This document shows, piece by piece, positions 33,116-45,275 of a stretch of DNA of 64,000 nt (position 1 is the first letter of the stretch; every line of letters starts with the position of its first letter). Below the pieces are notes generated by a model. That model saw nothing but the letters and a program-made list of their open reading frames with translations, was not told the DNA's origin and did not search any database. The stretch comes from Metellina segmentata (taxonomy: Eukaryota > Arthropoda > Arachnida > Araneae > Tetragnathidae), in the NCBI GenBank assembly GCA_947359465.1, contig OX375872.1:130485453-130549452 (forward strand). Direction: 5' to 3'. The position numbers and the translations under genes were made by a program.

Positions 33116-34690
33116 TATAATTCGCTATAGACAACACTCTTTCAGATTTGTGTTTGACAAGGAAGCTTGTAGCATGATTACTATGTAATCGCAATTCTGA
33201 AAATTCAGACAAACCAGACGGAAGACTTTATTTCCTCTCCACCGAAAGCTCTCTCATGATACCGGGATGCAGATTAGTTACAAAACGGGGTTTCTTTTAA
33301 AAGACGTTCGGCGTTTAATATATTTGGTGCTAACAAATGAACTATCATATATGTCATTTCGAAATTCATTCTTTGGAATTTCTATTAGTGACACTCTGAA
33401 ATCGCATTCGAAAACAAGTCAAGCGACGTCACGACCTGAATACGTACCAGTCCGCTACAAATACACTAGCACCACCTACATTTAGATTGAAAGAAAATGC
33501 CTATCACTCTAAAAGAGTTTGAAGGCTGCAGATTAAAATACCGCTTAAATATGCACACTTCACACTTATGCGTGTTTATAAATAATACAAGTATGAAGTT
33601 TCTATATAAACACGCGTACTACTATAAGCATATCTAAAACACTTATTGAATACAGAAAACTTTTTAGAAAACGAAATTAAATACTGAAGAATATATATAT
33701 AGTACGTATATTGAACTTTGAGGACATACATAATACACACATATACATGTTTAAGAGAGAATTCGGTAGCTCTATTATTGTTGCATTGTGTTATAGAGCT
33801 TTATCTACTATTGATGTTATTAGAACTTAGATTATTAGATTTATAATTTCTATAATTGAGCAAACTTACTTTCAATAACTTCTATATTGCTTTTTGAAAC
33901 GAACTATTTTTTTTAATTAATATTTACATGTTTGTCCATAAGTAGTGGTCAGTGCCCAACACAAGGCAGACAACATCAAGAAAATAGACCTACACACATT
34001 AGTATTTTTATGGAAAAAAAGTATGCTTTAAATATATTTCATTGCATTGATTAAGTTGTTTTTAAAATTTAATGCACTAATGACATTAATGAGTAATTAT
34101 AAGACATTAATATATATAACAATGAAAAGTATTTAAAAACCACACGTGTTCAGATAATTTTAAAATTTAGTTAGTTTTCATATAGGAAAAAATATACTTT
34201 GACACGTTTTTAGCTTGAATAAATTTTGAAAATATCTTCTAATTAATGTACAAAATTATAACAATAAAAAATGTTTGAAACATATGGCTTAAAAACAATT
34301 TTATTATATATTTTTTTGTTACCGGAAGCAGATTTAAATATTTTTGATTCGCTTCCATAAATTAAAAAAAAGAAGTAAGAATAATTATAAAGTAGTAAAA
34401 CACATAAGAGAGAACGAGAAACTTATTTATAAAAACCTAAAACACACGATGTTCATTGAGATCTACGAAACTTAAATGCTTTACAACGACAAATATTTGT
34501 TTTGCTTCCTGCTCAAACTTTAAAAATAATTTCTTCTGTGTAAATTAATTATCTAGATAGCATACAGTAAAATCTAATTTCTCCGTTGTAAATAGAATTT
34601 CATTTAAAATACCTTGAGCTAGTTTTTTTTTTTTAGCTATTAATGGAAATTTTGTTTCTAAGGGAGTTTCTAAGAAGCCTTATCGATGAA
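33115..34690. other. Single-copy stretch, mostly AT-rich
   Basis: 33945-34005 has a faint match to the dispersed GGCACAAG repeat (CCAACACAAGGCAGACAACATCAA, also seen at 55546-55565). Otherwise nothing recognised. Confidence 0.45.
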
Positions 34691-35160
34691 CCCCATACCC
34701 CCAAAGAACTAATTGGATTCATCACAGTACATAAATAAATTTTGAAAATGGACCGGTCCTCAAATTTATGTCAACTAATGTCGTTGTTATTAGTTCATAT
34801 ATGACCATAATTATTCGCTTGCACTTCGGAATCTAAAATGTACCTTAACTACGAATATAGATGAATCTATTTCCATAATTTGTTTGCAGTAATGATTGAA
34901 AAAATCACTTTAGACCAGCAATTTTTAACTAATGTTCCCCGGTTCACTGGAGTCAGCTAATTGTCAACTAATATCGTTGTTATCAGTTCACATATGACCA
35001 TAATCATTCTGTTGCGCTTTGGGAGATAAAATCAACATTATTAACTATGAATATAGATGAATCTATTTCCATATTTGCTAGCCGTAATTATTTAAGAAGA
35101 TATTTGAGACCAGTGAATTTCACCTGATACGCCAAGCTCACTGGAGATCCTAACGGATCA
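34690..35160. repeat. ~193-bp tandem repeat, two units
   Basis: GTCAACTAATRTCGTTGTTAT, AGTTCAYATATGACCATAAT and TATAGATGAATCTATTTCCATA recur with a period of 193 bp (34770 and 34963). There is no evident sequence relation to the adjacent 196-bp satellite. Confidence 0.8.
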
Positions 35161-35384
35161 TGTTGGAATTTTTTAAGATTTATTTCATTTCAACGGCTTG
35201 GTTATGAACTTTTGACCTGTTTTTTCATAAATCCCTTCACACGTGGACCTCATTGGAAGCGAAGTAGCGGATGATTTACCGAAGAAGTGTGACCATGATA
35301 CATCGTCTGCTTCTCACTCATTGACGTTTCTTGTGCTTTTACTCTATTAGAAAAATCTTGATACGAAGGCATAGATCGATCTCC

Positions 35385-37165
35385 CAGTACACTCTTGGTA
35401 TTACGGAGATCATCCCGAAAGATGTCTTGCTCTTAACTACGACAGACCAATTCAGATCTCTTTCTTTTTTAGTGGCCATCTGAGTTGTCTCACATAATGC
35501 GGTAGCAAGATTCATACAGTTCTTCTTAAATGCCAGTCTGACCTTCCCAACGCACATTCTCGAGTACCTGGGGGTTGTCACTACACCACCTGGTATCACG
35601 GAGATCATCCTGAAAGATGTATTGCTCTCAATTGCGACAGACATTTAGATCTCTTGCTTTTTCAGTGGCCATCTGAGGTGTCTCACATAATGCCGTAGCA
35701 AGATTTATACTGGTATCTTTAATGCCAGTCTGACTAGGCCTCCTCAGAGCACATTCTCGAGTACCTGGGGTTGTCTCTACACCACTTGTTATCACGGATA
35801 TAATCCCGGAAGATGTCTTGCTCTCAATTGCGACAAACATTCAGATCTCTTGCTTTTTCAGTGGCTATCTGAGGTGTCTCACATAATGCGGTATCAAGAT
35901 TTATACTGGTATCTTTAATGCCAGTCTGACTAGGCCTCCTCAGAGCACATTCTCGAGTACCTGGGGTTGTCTCTACACCACCTGTTATCACGGATATCAT
36001 CCCGGAAGATGTCTTGCTCTCAATTGCGACAAACATTCAGATCTCTTGCTTTTTCAGTGGCTATCTGAGGTGTCTCACATAATGCGGTAGCAAGATTTAT
36101 ACTGTTATCTTTAATGCCAGTCTGACTAGGCCTCTCCAGCGCACATTCTAGAGTACCTGGGGTTGTCTCTACACCACCTGGTATCACGGAGATCATCCCG
36201 GAAGATGTATTGCTCTCAATTGCGACAGACATTCAGATCTCTTGCTTTTTCAGTGGCCATCTGAGGTGTCTCACATAATGCGGTAGCAAGATTTATACTG
36301 GTATCTTTAATGCCAGTCTGACTAGGCCTCCTCAGAGCACATTCTCGAGTACCTGGGGTTGTCTCTACACCACCTGTTATCACGGATATCATCCCGGAAG
36401 ATGTCTTGCTCTCAATTGCGACAAACATTCAGATCTCTTGCTTTTTCAGTGGCTATCTGAGGTGTCTCACATAATGCGGTATCAAGATTTATACTGGTAT
36501 CTTTAATGCCAGTCTGACTAGGCCTCCTCAGAGCACATTCTCGAGTACCTGGGGTTGTCTCTACACCACCTGTTATCACGGATATCATCCCGGAAGATGT
36601 CTTGCTCTCAATTGCGACAAACATTCAGATCTCTTGCTTTTTCAGTGGCTATCTGAGGTGTCTCACATAATGCGGTAGCAAGATTTATACTGTTATCTTT
36701 AATGCCAGTCTGACTAGGCCTCTCCAGCGCACATTCTAGAGTACCTGGGGTTGTCTCTACACCACCTGGTATCACGGAGATCATCCCGGAAGATGTATTG
36801 CTCTCAATTGCGACAGACATTCAGATCTCTTGCTTTTTCAGTGGCCATCTGAGGTGTCTCACATAATGCGGTAGCAAGATTTATACTGGTATCTTTAATG
36901 CCAGTCTGACTAGGCCTCCTCAGAGCACATTCTCGAGTACCTGGGGTTGTCTCTACACCACCTGTTATCACGGATATCCTCCCGGAAGATGTCTTGCTCT
37001 CAATTGCGACGAACATTCAGATCTCTTGCTTTTTCAGTGGCTATCTGAGGTGTCTCACATAATGCGGTAGCAAGATTCATCCAGTTCTCTTTAAATGACA
37101 GTCTGAATAATCCTCCTCAGCTCACATTCTCGAGTACCTGAGGTTGGCCCAACACGACCTGCTTT
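35385..37165. repeat. 196-bp satellite with trimeric (588-bp) higher-order repeat
   Basis: About nine units. Seven central ones (period exactly 196 bp, seen in minus-strand frames starting every 196 bp from 35628 to 36804) sort into types A, B, C, A, B, C, A by shared variants. Type C has GGCCTCTCCAGCGCACATTCTAG and CTGTTATC; type B has GCGGTATCAAG; type A has GCGGTAGCAAG with CTGGTATC. Copies one trimer apart look identical or nearly so; neighbours differ more. Edge units are degenerate. 196 is not a multiple of three, so the 70-residue frames shift every unit and are not one protein. Confidence 0.95.
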
Positions 37166-37430
37166 TTGAACCTCATTTGGTGTATGACTTTAAGCTGGTG
37201 AATTGACATGTGGATTTGGTTTAGCTGGATCTAAACGTGATTAGCAGCAACAAATAATAATTTCAAGTTTAACCCGCATAAATATATTGCCTCAAAAAAA
37301 CTTTTAGCATGTTAATGTGGGGCAAAAAGGGTGGGAAATTAATTATCATTGTTTTTGTAAATCAGATAAAATTATATCTATATTTGTTTGCCGCAGAATT
37401 ATCATAATTGGTTTATTTGTGCAATAGTAT
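37165..37430. other. AT-rich stretch without features
   Basis: Nothing recognised. Confidence 0.4.
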
Positions 37431-37605
37431 TAGGTAGGTATATGCATTTACTGCGCACTGATGCAGCACAACGGACTGCTGGCAACGGTTCGGGATCAAT
37501 GCCGAAGGAAACGATCCTAGAACAACATCTGGTAGTTTTGAACCACAGATTTGAGCGAGGTCAACACCTAAGATGGAATCCAACTCTACAAACTCCCATG
37601 CTACA
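37430..37605 (-). mobile_element. SINE fragment, 3' half, decayed
   Basis: Minus-strand SINE tail and body: GGTAGGTATATGCATTTA, GCAGCACAACGGACTGCTGGCAACGG, GGATCAATGCCGAAGGAAACGATCC, TAGTTTTGAACCA and CCAACTCTACAAACTCC. Confidence 0.8.
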
Positions 37606-37842
37606 TTTATGGGCCATGAGATGGTAAAGGTTGGAAATCGTTGCTTTAGGCTTTTAATAGCCCAAGGTGCTGCTACAGTACGATATAAATTCCATTGTAC
37701 CTGTAGAAATAATCGGTAGCAAGTATGAATTAGGTTTAGTAATTTTATATACCCTCTTTTTACATTTTCGCTCTTTTCGCTGCATATCTTTATGGACGAT
37801 AAGTATGTTCCTTATTAGTTTGTTCACATCATTTACTTAGTG

Positions 37843-37918
37843 ACTGATCCCGAACCGTCACCAATAGCCCGTTGTGTTTTTCCAGTGTGATTTAAGTTCA
37901 TATACATCCCTACCTTAT
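37843..37918 (+). mobile_element. SINE fragment, 3' end only
   Basis: GACTGATCCCGAACCGTCACCAATAGCCCGTTGTG and TCCAGTGTGA, ending CATCCCTACC. Confidence 0.8.
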
Positions 37919-38023
37919 TACTTTGAAGCAGCGTTTTCATACTGCACTCCATAAGAACCTAGACACAAATGGCACATGACTATAACACCTATTTTATGTG
38001 GAGGGAAACACATTTCCATATTT

Positions 38024-38315
38024 GTGTTAGAAGCCTTGGTAGCAACCGGAGGGTTCCGGGCTCGAATCCAACCAAACACCGTCGTGTACAAAGAAGGCTG
38101 GTCCATGTTACATCTGTCGTGTCCTGAAATGTCATCAGGTTGGCGTTTTGTGGATGTTTGAAGAATGGGGTGCCAGCTCAGATGTTGCCTCGTAATCTGA
38201 CCATGGTTAAAAATCACGCAGTGTTGTCATAGGATCTTTATGTTTGGGATCAGTCTCAATAACCCGTTGTGTTGCTCCAGTACGACGTTAATTAAAATGC
38301 CTAGCTACCATGTAT
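38024..38315 (+). mobile_element. tRNA-derived SINE, nearly full length
   Basis: B-box region GGGCTCGAATCCAACC at about 38058-38073, then GAAGGCTGGTCCATGTTACA, TCTGTCGTGTCCT, GTTGGCGTTTTGTGGATGTTTG, GGGGTGCCAGCTCAGATG, GTAATCTGACCATGG, CAATAACCCGTTGTGTTGCTCCAGTACGACG, ending GCCTAGCTACC. The A-box part is decayed. Confidence 0.87.
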
Positions 38316-38319
38316 GTTA

Positions 38320-39130
38320 ATAGAATATTTCAATAATTATTCATCCATGACAACCTTGACAACGATTGTAGTAACAATTTTAGACTTGGAATATACGATA
38401 CATAGATGTTCATACATTTCTTTGAAGTAACGTATATATAATGCAAATACTTCAGGATTCGAGTAACTACTAATATTGTGAACTATATACGATCTTACAC
38501 AACTTAGAAATTAACTTTCAAAGACGACTTATTACATATTTTCAATGCATCTATTCCTTTATTTGTTCAAAATGAATATTGCACAATATAATCTTATTTA
38601 CTTGCAAATCACGCTACACAGCAAACTATAAATTAATTACAAACACAACTTTATATCTTTTTCAGTGCTTAGGTATAAATGTATGCTCTTCAAAGAAATA
38701 TCTCCATATTTGTGAGAGTTGTGACATTTTTACTCGGCAATATTTCACTGCGATAACTAAATAAATAAATCAAATGAATAGGAGGATTCTTATGTTGCAG
38801 AATAGATTTCAGATACTTTTCTAAGAGACATCAATTCTTCAGTAGAATGGATATTCTCTTTTGCGAAAAATATTCAAATTTACTCTAAAATGTTTTTGTT
38901 ATTAACTGTAGAAATAAATCCCGTGTTCCTGCTTTTAGCATGTCTGACAAATATAAGGGGATTTATATTTAATCCAAATTTAAAACTCGCATCTGAGTGA
39001 CGAAATCAGTAATGCTCTTTGATGTAACATTTTTCGTGCTCGCTAACTACCCAGGATTATAATTCAGCGAGGATTTTTGAAATAATAGAATTCCAGTTAA
39101 TTGAAAAAAAAGGGAAAGATCAGATTTGAT
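38320..39130. other. AT-rich single-copy stretch
   Basis: No gene recognised. At 39136 a TTAACCCTCTGCAGG end, similar to the CCCTCTGAG element family, may mark a decayed copy. Confidence 0.45.
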
Positions 39131-39317
39131 AACCTTTAACCCTCTGCAGGATTTCCGATCATATATCAGTTATAAAACCTGTAGTTTTCCCTTTTTTAAC
39201 CTCCTTCATCAAGACTCAAATCAGCATTTAAAAATTTTAAAAATTCATCCTAACCATTATTTTGCTATCCCTAAGGTAAAATATAATCTTTTGGATGCGA
39301 AGAAAATCAAGCTGATA

Positions 39318-39321
<4 letters not shown>

Positions 39322-39378
<57 letters not shown>
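39322..39378. repeat. (AT)n microsatellite, about 57 bp
   Basis: Uninterrupted AT dinucleotides followed by GTATGTATATG. Self-complementary and likely to be length-variable. Confidence 0.95.
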
Positions 39379-39386
<8 letters not shown>

Positions 39387-39424
39387 ATGAAACATTTATT
39401 TTTGTCATAGAACAAATATTTTTA

Positions 39425-40805
39425 ATACAATTACCTGTTATCTTTGAGTTGATAAATGAAAGAGATTGTCTCTTTAAACAACTACTTACTCAGTTAACAT
39501 AAGGTTAACAGTTCAGAAAATGAAAAAAATTATGTTAATTATTATTACTCAATATCCTTAATTTGAACTATAAACATTTGTGATATGAAGAAAATTAAGT
39601 TGGTAAATGAAGGGGTTGTCTTTATTACCAATCACTTATTTGAACTAAATCAGTTAACATGTCAGAAAATTACAAAAAAATAATATTTAAAATATTATAC
39701 CAGCGGGAGCAGGAAGTGTTTAAAACTGTGACGTACGTCGCAGATCAAAGTCTTTGCAGAACAATTTTTCCTTAATTTTATCAAAATGTTGGCTGATTTT
39801 TTTAAATCATAAGTTACAATGTTCTGCGGTACAAAGCGCGCTCCTTGTTAAACTCTTTTTCTTTTCTAGCTACGGAACAACCTCCCTACACCGCCGAAAT
39901 TACCACAAACGCTTTATAAATAACACATCTTCTATGTCAACGACAAAATCTTTAACTTCAAAAGTTATCGACAGAATTGCAAATTCTCAAAATATGCCTT
40001 GGTTTTAAATAAAGTAAGTTAATTAATTTTGATGTTTTATAATAAATATGTAATACATATTTAGTCGATAATTGTGTATTACGTCTGTTTTTGATTTTAC
40101 TACAGTTTTCAAAATTCGGACAAAATGCCTGCAGAAGAATTGCAATTGCTTGAAGTTGTGTTGCAAAACACAGAATATAATTCTGCACCTGGGTTTATAC
40201 CCCGTTAATCGTAAATTAATAAAGGAAGAGTTATTATGTCTATTTTATGAATCACTTATTTACATTACTCAGTCAACATCAGGTTGATATTTAAGAAAAT
40301 CAGAGAAAATTTATTTAAATTATAATTAATTCACTGAAATCCTTGAATTGATAAATGAAAGGGGAGATTTCTTTCTTTAAACAATTACTTATTTGCATTG
40401 ATCAGTTAACATCAATTTAACAATTCATTAAAATGAAAAAAAGTTTGACTCTTTAGTTAATCACTTATTTGCCGCTCAGTTAATATTATAGTAACATCAA
40501 AGAAAATGTTAAACAAATAATATTGTTCCTTGTTATGTTTAAATTGTTACAAAAGGAGCATTTCTCTTAAATGAATCACTCTTATTTACCTTACTCAGTC
40601 AAAAAGTTAACAGTTCGGATTATTCAAAAAACTTAATTTTTCTAATCATTTACTGTAATCCTTGAGTTGACTAACGAAAGAGTGTGCCTCTGTTTAATGA
40701 ACCCCTTATTTGAATTACTCAGTTAACCTCAGTTGAACAGTTTAGAAAATTAAAAGAAATAATGTTAATAATTACTTCCTGCTTTTCTTAAGTTTAAATA
40801 AAAAC
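39425..40805. repeat. ~140-bp diverged tandem array
   Basis: Units share AATCCTTGAGTTGATAAATGAAAGAG, TCTCTTTAAACAATCACTTATTT, TACTCAGTTAACATCAGGTTAACAGTTCAGAAAAT and AAAAAA.TAATGTTAAT. Units lie on both sides of the 480-bp dispersed repeat at 39718-40197. Confidence 0.8.
39718..40197 (+). repeat. 480-bp dispersed repeat with exon-intron-like layout, copy 1
   Basis: About 88-90% identical by eye to 62982-63481. It holds an ATG frame (MSTTKSLTSKVIDRIANS...) ending TGGTTTTAAATAAA, then a donor-like GTAAGT (about 40013), a ~100-bp AT-rich segment, an acceptor-like TTTGATTTTACTACAG, then ATGCCTGCAGAAGAATTG (MPAEELQLL...). A 1-bp indel between copies in the upstream part argues against one conserved reading frame there. 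It interrupts the 140-bp array, so it arrived as an insertion. Could be a gene relic or an unclassified retroelement. Confidence 0.6.
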
Positions 40806-41570
40806 TTTTGCATAGTGAAAAATACTAAAAATTAAGAAACTGCACCTTTAATCGATAATGTATTTGCATACATGTCCCGGATCCACCTTGACTTATCCCG
40901 AAAATCCAAAACCTCATCTCTCTCAAATAACCCGAAAAAAACGCAACGGATCCTTCCCGTTTCTGCCTCGGAATTTCATTCATTTTCAACAGCTATAATA
41001 TCCGAGCTTATCTGGTTCGATAAAGGAAATATCTTTTTCGACACAATAATGTTTTTCTTTCGTAGGACATTTACCTGAAAATTGTTTTACCTGAGACTAA
41101 ATAAATAAGATTTGCCGCGTGATCTCTTGGTTTCAGCGGAACTCGAGAAGGCCACTTATTTTTATTCAAAAAACACGATTTGCAATGCAGATAGGAATTG
41201 TGGGAAGCAATTTCCTTCACTTACATATTAGTTTTTGTAACGCAATAAATAGCGAGGTCGTGGTGGGGGAATGAATGGAGGAGCTTCCATTAAGTTCAAT
41301 ACGGAGATCGGCCTAAATATCGTATTGGATTGCGCCCTCACGACATAGCAGAATCAACTTGATTGAAGTTTTGAAGTTGGTGACGTGTTCATGGTTTTGA
41401 AATAAAAAAACAACAACATCTCACGAGAGACATGAAAGGGGTTATTTTGTGTATTATATCGATATTTCTAATGTTCGTTTACCAGTTAATCTTCTGAAGT
41501 GTTCACACTCAGAATTCCATCATACAACTCGAAGTTTTTACCTCACGACTTCCAAACACATTTTGAGCTT
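40805..41570. other. Single-copy, partly GC-richer stretch
   Basis: 40870-41080 and 41100-41360 are non-repetitive with CG-containing words. The 68-residue frame at 40872 has no domain. Nothing recognised. Confidence 0.4.
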
Positions 41571-42560
41571 CTTGATAAATAGAATCTTTCAAAGGAATTC
41601 CATTATAAAGTATGAGAACTAGAAACTTTCTAAAGGATTCTATTGTATACAGAATATGTGTGTCAGTGGAATCGTTCCAAGAAATTATATTCCAATGAAA
41701 GAACCATTACAATTTTTTCAAAGGGCTCTGTTCTTAGGAAATGAGCAAAATAAAATTTTTTTTCTCTCACCAAAATATTTTATACTAACGAAAGGAATTC
41801 TTTAAAAGGAATTTATTCTACAGAATAGGTCAATAGATTTGTTTTAATGAATTCTATAGGTGGGTAAGGACCGAGAATCATTCCAAGGAAAGGTTGTTGG
41901 ATTCTATTTTTCTTTTTCTTAGAATAAAATCAAATGATTATATTCTAAGGAAAAGAAAAATAGAATATTTCCAAATTATTATTTTCGAAGGAAAGGAACA
42001 GTAGACTCTCTAACCAAAGAATCCATCAAGAATAAGTATCATCAAGAAATGACTAACAGCATATTACAAAAGGATTCTATGTATTGTAAGGAAAGGACCA
42101 ACGAAAACTTTCCAAATTATTCACTTCTAAGCAAAGGAAAAGTAGAAAACTGTAAGGTATTCTATTCAAAGGAAAGGAGCAATATATTATTTCGAAAGAT
42201 TGAAAAAATCTCTGGATTATTTACCCAATTAATAGGGTTTTTAGCCATTAAGTGTGGCTGTAAGGTAAAATCAGACCAAGAAGGATATCAGCACTTCAAT
42301 CATTCCAACTATTTATATTCTAAGAAATTGAGTAATAGAATATTTCCAAAAGATTTCATTCTACAGAATAGGCAAACAGAATTTTTCCAAAAAATTATTT
42401 TCTACGGAATTTTTCTAAAACATTCCATTCTACAGAATCGGTCGATAGAATGTTTCCAAAATGTTCTATTCTACAAAGAGGGAGGTCAACATAATTCTTC
42501 CAAAAGTTTCTATTCTACAGAATGGGGACCAACAGAATTTTCCCAAAAGATTCGACTTTA
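41570..42560. repeat. Long GAATC/GGATTC minisatellite (CCCTCTGAG family interior)
   Basis: About 20 degenerate ~42-bp units such as AGGAAAGGACCAATAGAAT, CTTTCCAAAGGATTCTATTCT and ACAGAATAGG. A 170-residue frame at 42049-42561 is open because the 42-bp unit is a multiple of three (recurrent IFPKDFILQN-like peptide); it is not a credible gene. Confidence 0.75.
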
Positions 42561-42604
42561 AAATATATATTTGACATTTTTTGGATACATGTATGGATAA
42601 TCAT

Positions 42605-43010
42605 AAGTTCCGATAAGAGCTGTCGACATACAGTAAATGTTCAATAAACATCCAGTCCAATAAAACTTCCCTGTGTGTATATAATACAGGCAGTAAAGAA
42701 GGATTTACAGAAAATTTGTTTAAGACATCGATTTGAACAAGTCTATGAGTAACAATGGAATAAATGAATAAATTGCAATTAACAATACAATATATTAGCA
42801 ATAAAAATAATTGCAAATACATTACAATAATATAATTATATAAATTTGACGTAGGTTAGATCCATGTAATTTTAATCCGGACAAGTTTTGCTTAGTAATG
42901 TGGACTAGCAGATGGAGCCTGTAGTGAACTAAAACTTCTCTGTATGTATATACTGCAGGCAGTAAAGATCGATTTACAGAATTTGCTCAAGATAGATCTG
43001 ATCCCAATGC
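42605..43010. repeat. ~270-bp repeat, two units
   Basis: AAAACTTCYCTGTRTGTATATA, CAGGCAGTAAAGA and GGATTTACAGAA recur at about 42663 and 42931. Intervening sequence is AT-rich. Confidence 0.7.
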
Positions 43011-43224
43011 AAAAAAGCCTTCCAACAGATATAGTGATTCATTGTTTTACTCATATCATAAAATAAAATTCATAATTTTGTTGATAATTTTAAAAATATG
43101 AATGTAACATATTTTAGGTCCTTGCATTTATATAGCATTAGCATCTCGATGCTTGTCTGCTTGATTGAGTTAATCGATCTTCTGGGAACATTTCTCGGAG
43201 GATCGATCCACCCAACTCACTGAA

Positions 43225-43560
43225 CCCTCTGAGGGGTTTACGCGCATTATCCACCTTGCAATCTGCAGTTCCCTGTTTGACTTTTAGCTAGTTTTGTCCT
43301 TGAACCATAGTATCTTCCCAAATAATTCTATTCGAAGGAAAGGACAAGAAAAATCTTTCCACAGGATTTACTTCTAAGGAAAGGGCCGATAGAATCTTTC
43401 CAAATTTTAATGTTCTAAGAAGAAGACCGATATAATATTTCTAAAGGTCGAAATAATTCATGAATTCCTGCAAATAATACTAGCGTTTATTTAGTCGTTA
43501 TATCAGTCGTGGGGCAAAAGCATTACTACTGTACTCGGGAACCTTGTGTCGCTCAGAGGG
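43225..43560. mobile_element. 336-bp CCCTCTGAG-ended TTAA element
   Basis: CCCTCTGAG at the left (after TGAA) and CTCAGAGGG at the right (before TTAA) form a perfect 9-bp terminal inverted repeat, with decayed similarity further inside. The interior holds three AAGGAAAGGRC / AATAGAATCTTTCCAAA minisatellite units. It is the most intact member of this family here. No coding sequence. Confidence 0.75.
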
Positions 43561-43564
43561 TTAA

Positions 43565-44300
43565 ATTAATCGTATTTAAAGAAAGATTTGACAACAAATC
43601 CAATAAAGGTTGCTTTATTGTCCTGTATTCTACAGTTAAACTAAGCTAGTTAAGACATTTTTACCAAATTTATATCAAACATCCAGTTTTTATAATCGAT
43701 CTTTTTTTTACATGCAAACATTTGCGCTTTTAAGGACTCCAGTATGTTTCTGTACTCTAGAGATAAACTACACTAGTTCTGACAGTATAACAAGTTTAAA
43801 ACATGAATGTAATTGATTTCAATCGAACTGTTTTAATTGCTAACACTTATTCTTTTAAAGGTTGCCTGTGTTTTATCCAGATATAGAGGACCTAAAAATA
43901 TTGCAATATAGAATTTATTTATTAACTTACTTAATAATTTTAGGCCATCTATCTTTTTATAGACACATCACTTCTTTGTAAACAGCCTACTTATTTTAAA
44001 TAAATTATTTATAATCCCGTTTTAACTTGAGTTTATCAAACTGAATTAATATTCAAAAACTGAAAAATCATCGAGACATAAGATATGACTAACAGGAAAA
44101 GGTCAGTTATATATGACGTTGTTTTAACGAGAAATTGTTTTACGCTAATTTTTAAATAATCAAAATGCAAAAAGTAAATGCAAATAAAAGTGGTTTTACT
44201 AATAGTTGAAAAAAGTTATATTTTAGTTTGAAACATCTTTAACATGCACGTTTTTCGCTCGCAAAATAGAAGTTAATCTCAATTCTATCTCATTTCATCA
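43565..44300. other. AT-rich stretch with a weak ~120-bp duplication
   Basis: Two or three faint units at 43600-43870 share TGTAYTCTA.AG.TAAACTAMRCTAGTT. Otherwise featureless. Confidence 0.5.
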
Positions 44301-44819
44301 CAGCTGGAATAAATTTTGATGAAGTTCTTCGCCACAAGCGCTTTAATTACCTCTTTTGCGTAAAGCCGTTAATGCTCAGGATTAGGAATAATTACACAGC
44401 CCTTCTACGAACTTCTCCCTAACTTCAAAAGCACACCAGGATGGAAAAATCCTGCATGTTTTAGAAAGATCTTGACCTCAAATCGCAAAGCCGACTACAA
44501 CTCCAAACACGCTGTATACGCTTCCCTTGAACTTGACTGAAATTTGAATTGTAGATAGATTTCGAAAGGAGGAAAAGTATCAGGTTTAACACACTTTCAG
44601 CAATGTGATTTCTGGATGTTAATTTGTTTGGTCGAAAAAAGATTTCTAGATACATTTCAATTGCGTTTGAGTCTAATAAAAGTTGTTTGCAAACACGAAA
44701 CATTTTAAACCAGAAATTTAAGAACGCTATCTGGAGTTTTTAATTGCATTATACGGATTTGAAAATATTCTTTAATAGCTAAGTAGGGTGACTAAGTATA
44801 CACCACATTTAGAACTCTT

Positions 44820-44864
44820 TAACCTTCTAGGTATACCTCGTTGATACCACTTGGAGATTTCTAA
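44820..44864. mobile_element. Minimal foldback remnant
   Basis: TTAA then CCTTCTAGGTATACCTCG, then GATACCACTTGGAG: both ends of the GACGAGATATCTCGTC family with almost no interior. Confidence 0.5.
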
Positions 44865-45217
44865 ATACATTTCAATTTGGTTTGTGTCTAATAAATGGTG
44901 TTTGCAAACACTTATGAAACATTTTTTACATACACCACTTTAGAATTTCTAGTACAAATTTTAGCTCCTTCAATACATATTTGAAAATATTTCTTAATAG
45001 GTAATCAGTAATGAAATATTTTTAACCAACACTTTATGAACTCTAAATTAAGGTACGCACACCAGTATTAAAACTATTTCTAAATATATTTTACTTTGGT
45101 TTTCGTCTAATAAAAGATGTCTGCAAATAGTTATGAAACAGTTTTAACCATCACTTTATAGGATGGCTAACTGAAATTCTTACTCACGAAATAAAGATTT
45201 TAAAAGATTCCTTAAAA

Positions 45218-45275
45218 GGCAGGTATGGTAGTTGAATGTACGTCGCACTGGAGCAACACAACTAACTATTGAAGA
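45218..45275 (-). mobile_element. SINE 3'-end fragment
   Basis: GGCAGGTATGGTAGTTGAATG, ACGTCGCACTGGAGCAACACAACTAACTATTGA matches the minus-strand SINE tail. Confidence 0.75.

Noticed and set aside
35628..37016. Series of 70-residue frames repeated every 196 bp as a possible repeat-protein gene
   Set aside because: 196 is not divisible by three, so frames cannot be joined; similarity is explained by the satellite.
34690..37165. 193-bp repeat and 196-bp satellite as one family
   Set aside because: Similar period only; no shared words could be found between the two unit sequences.
42049..42561. 170-residue open frame
   Set aside because: It lies in a 42-bp minisatellite whose unit is a multiple of three, so the frame stays open by phase; the peptide is a degenerate repeat with no domain.
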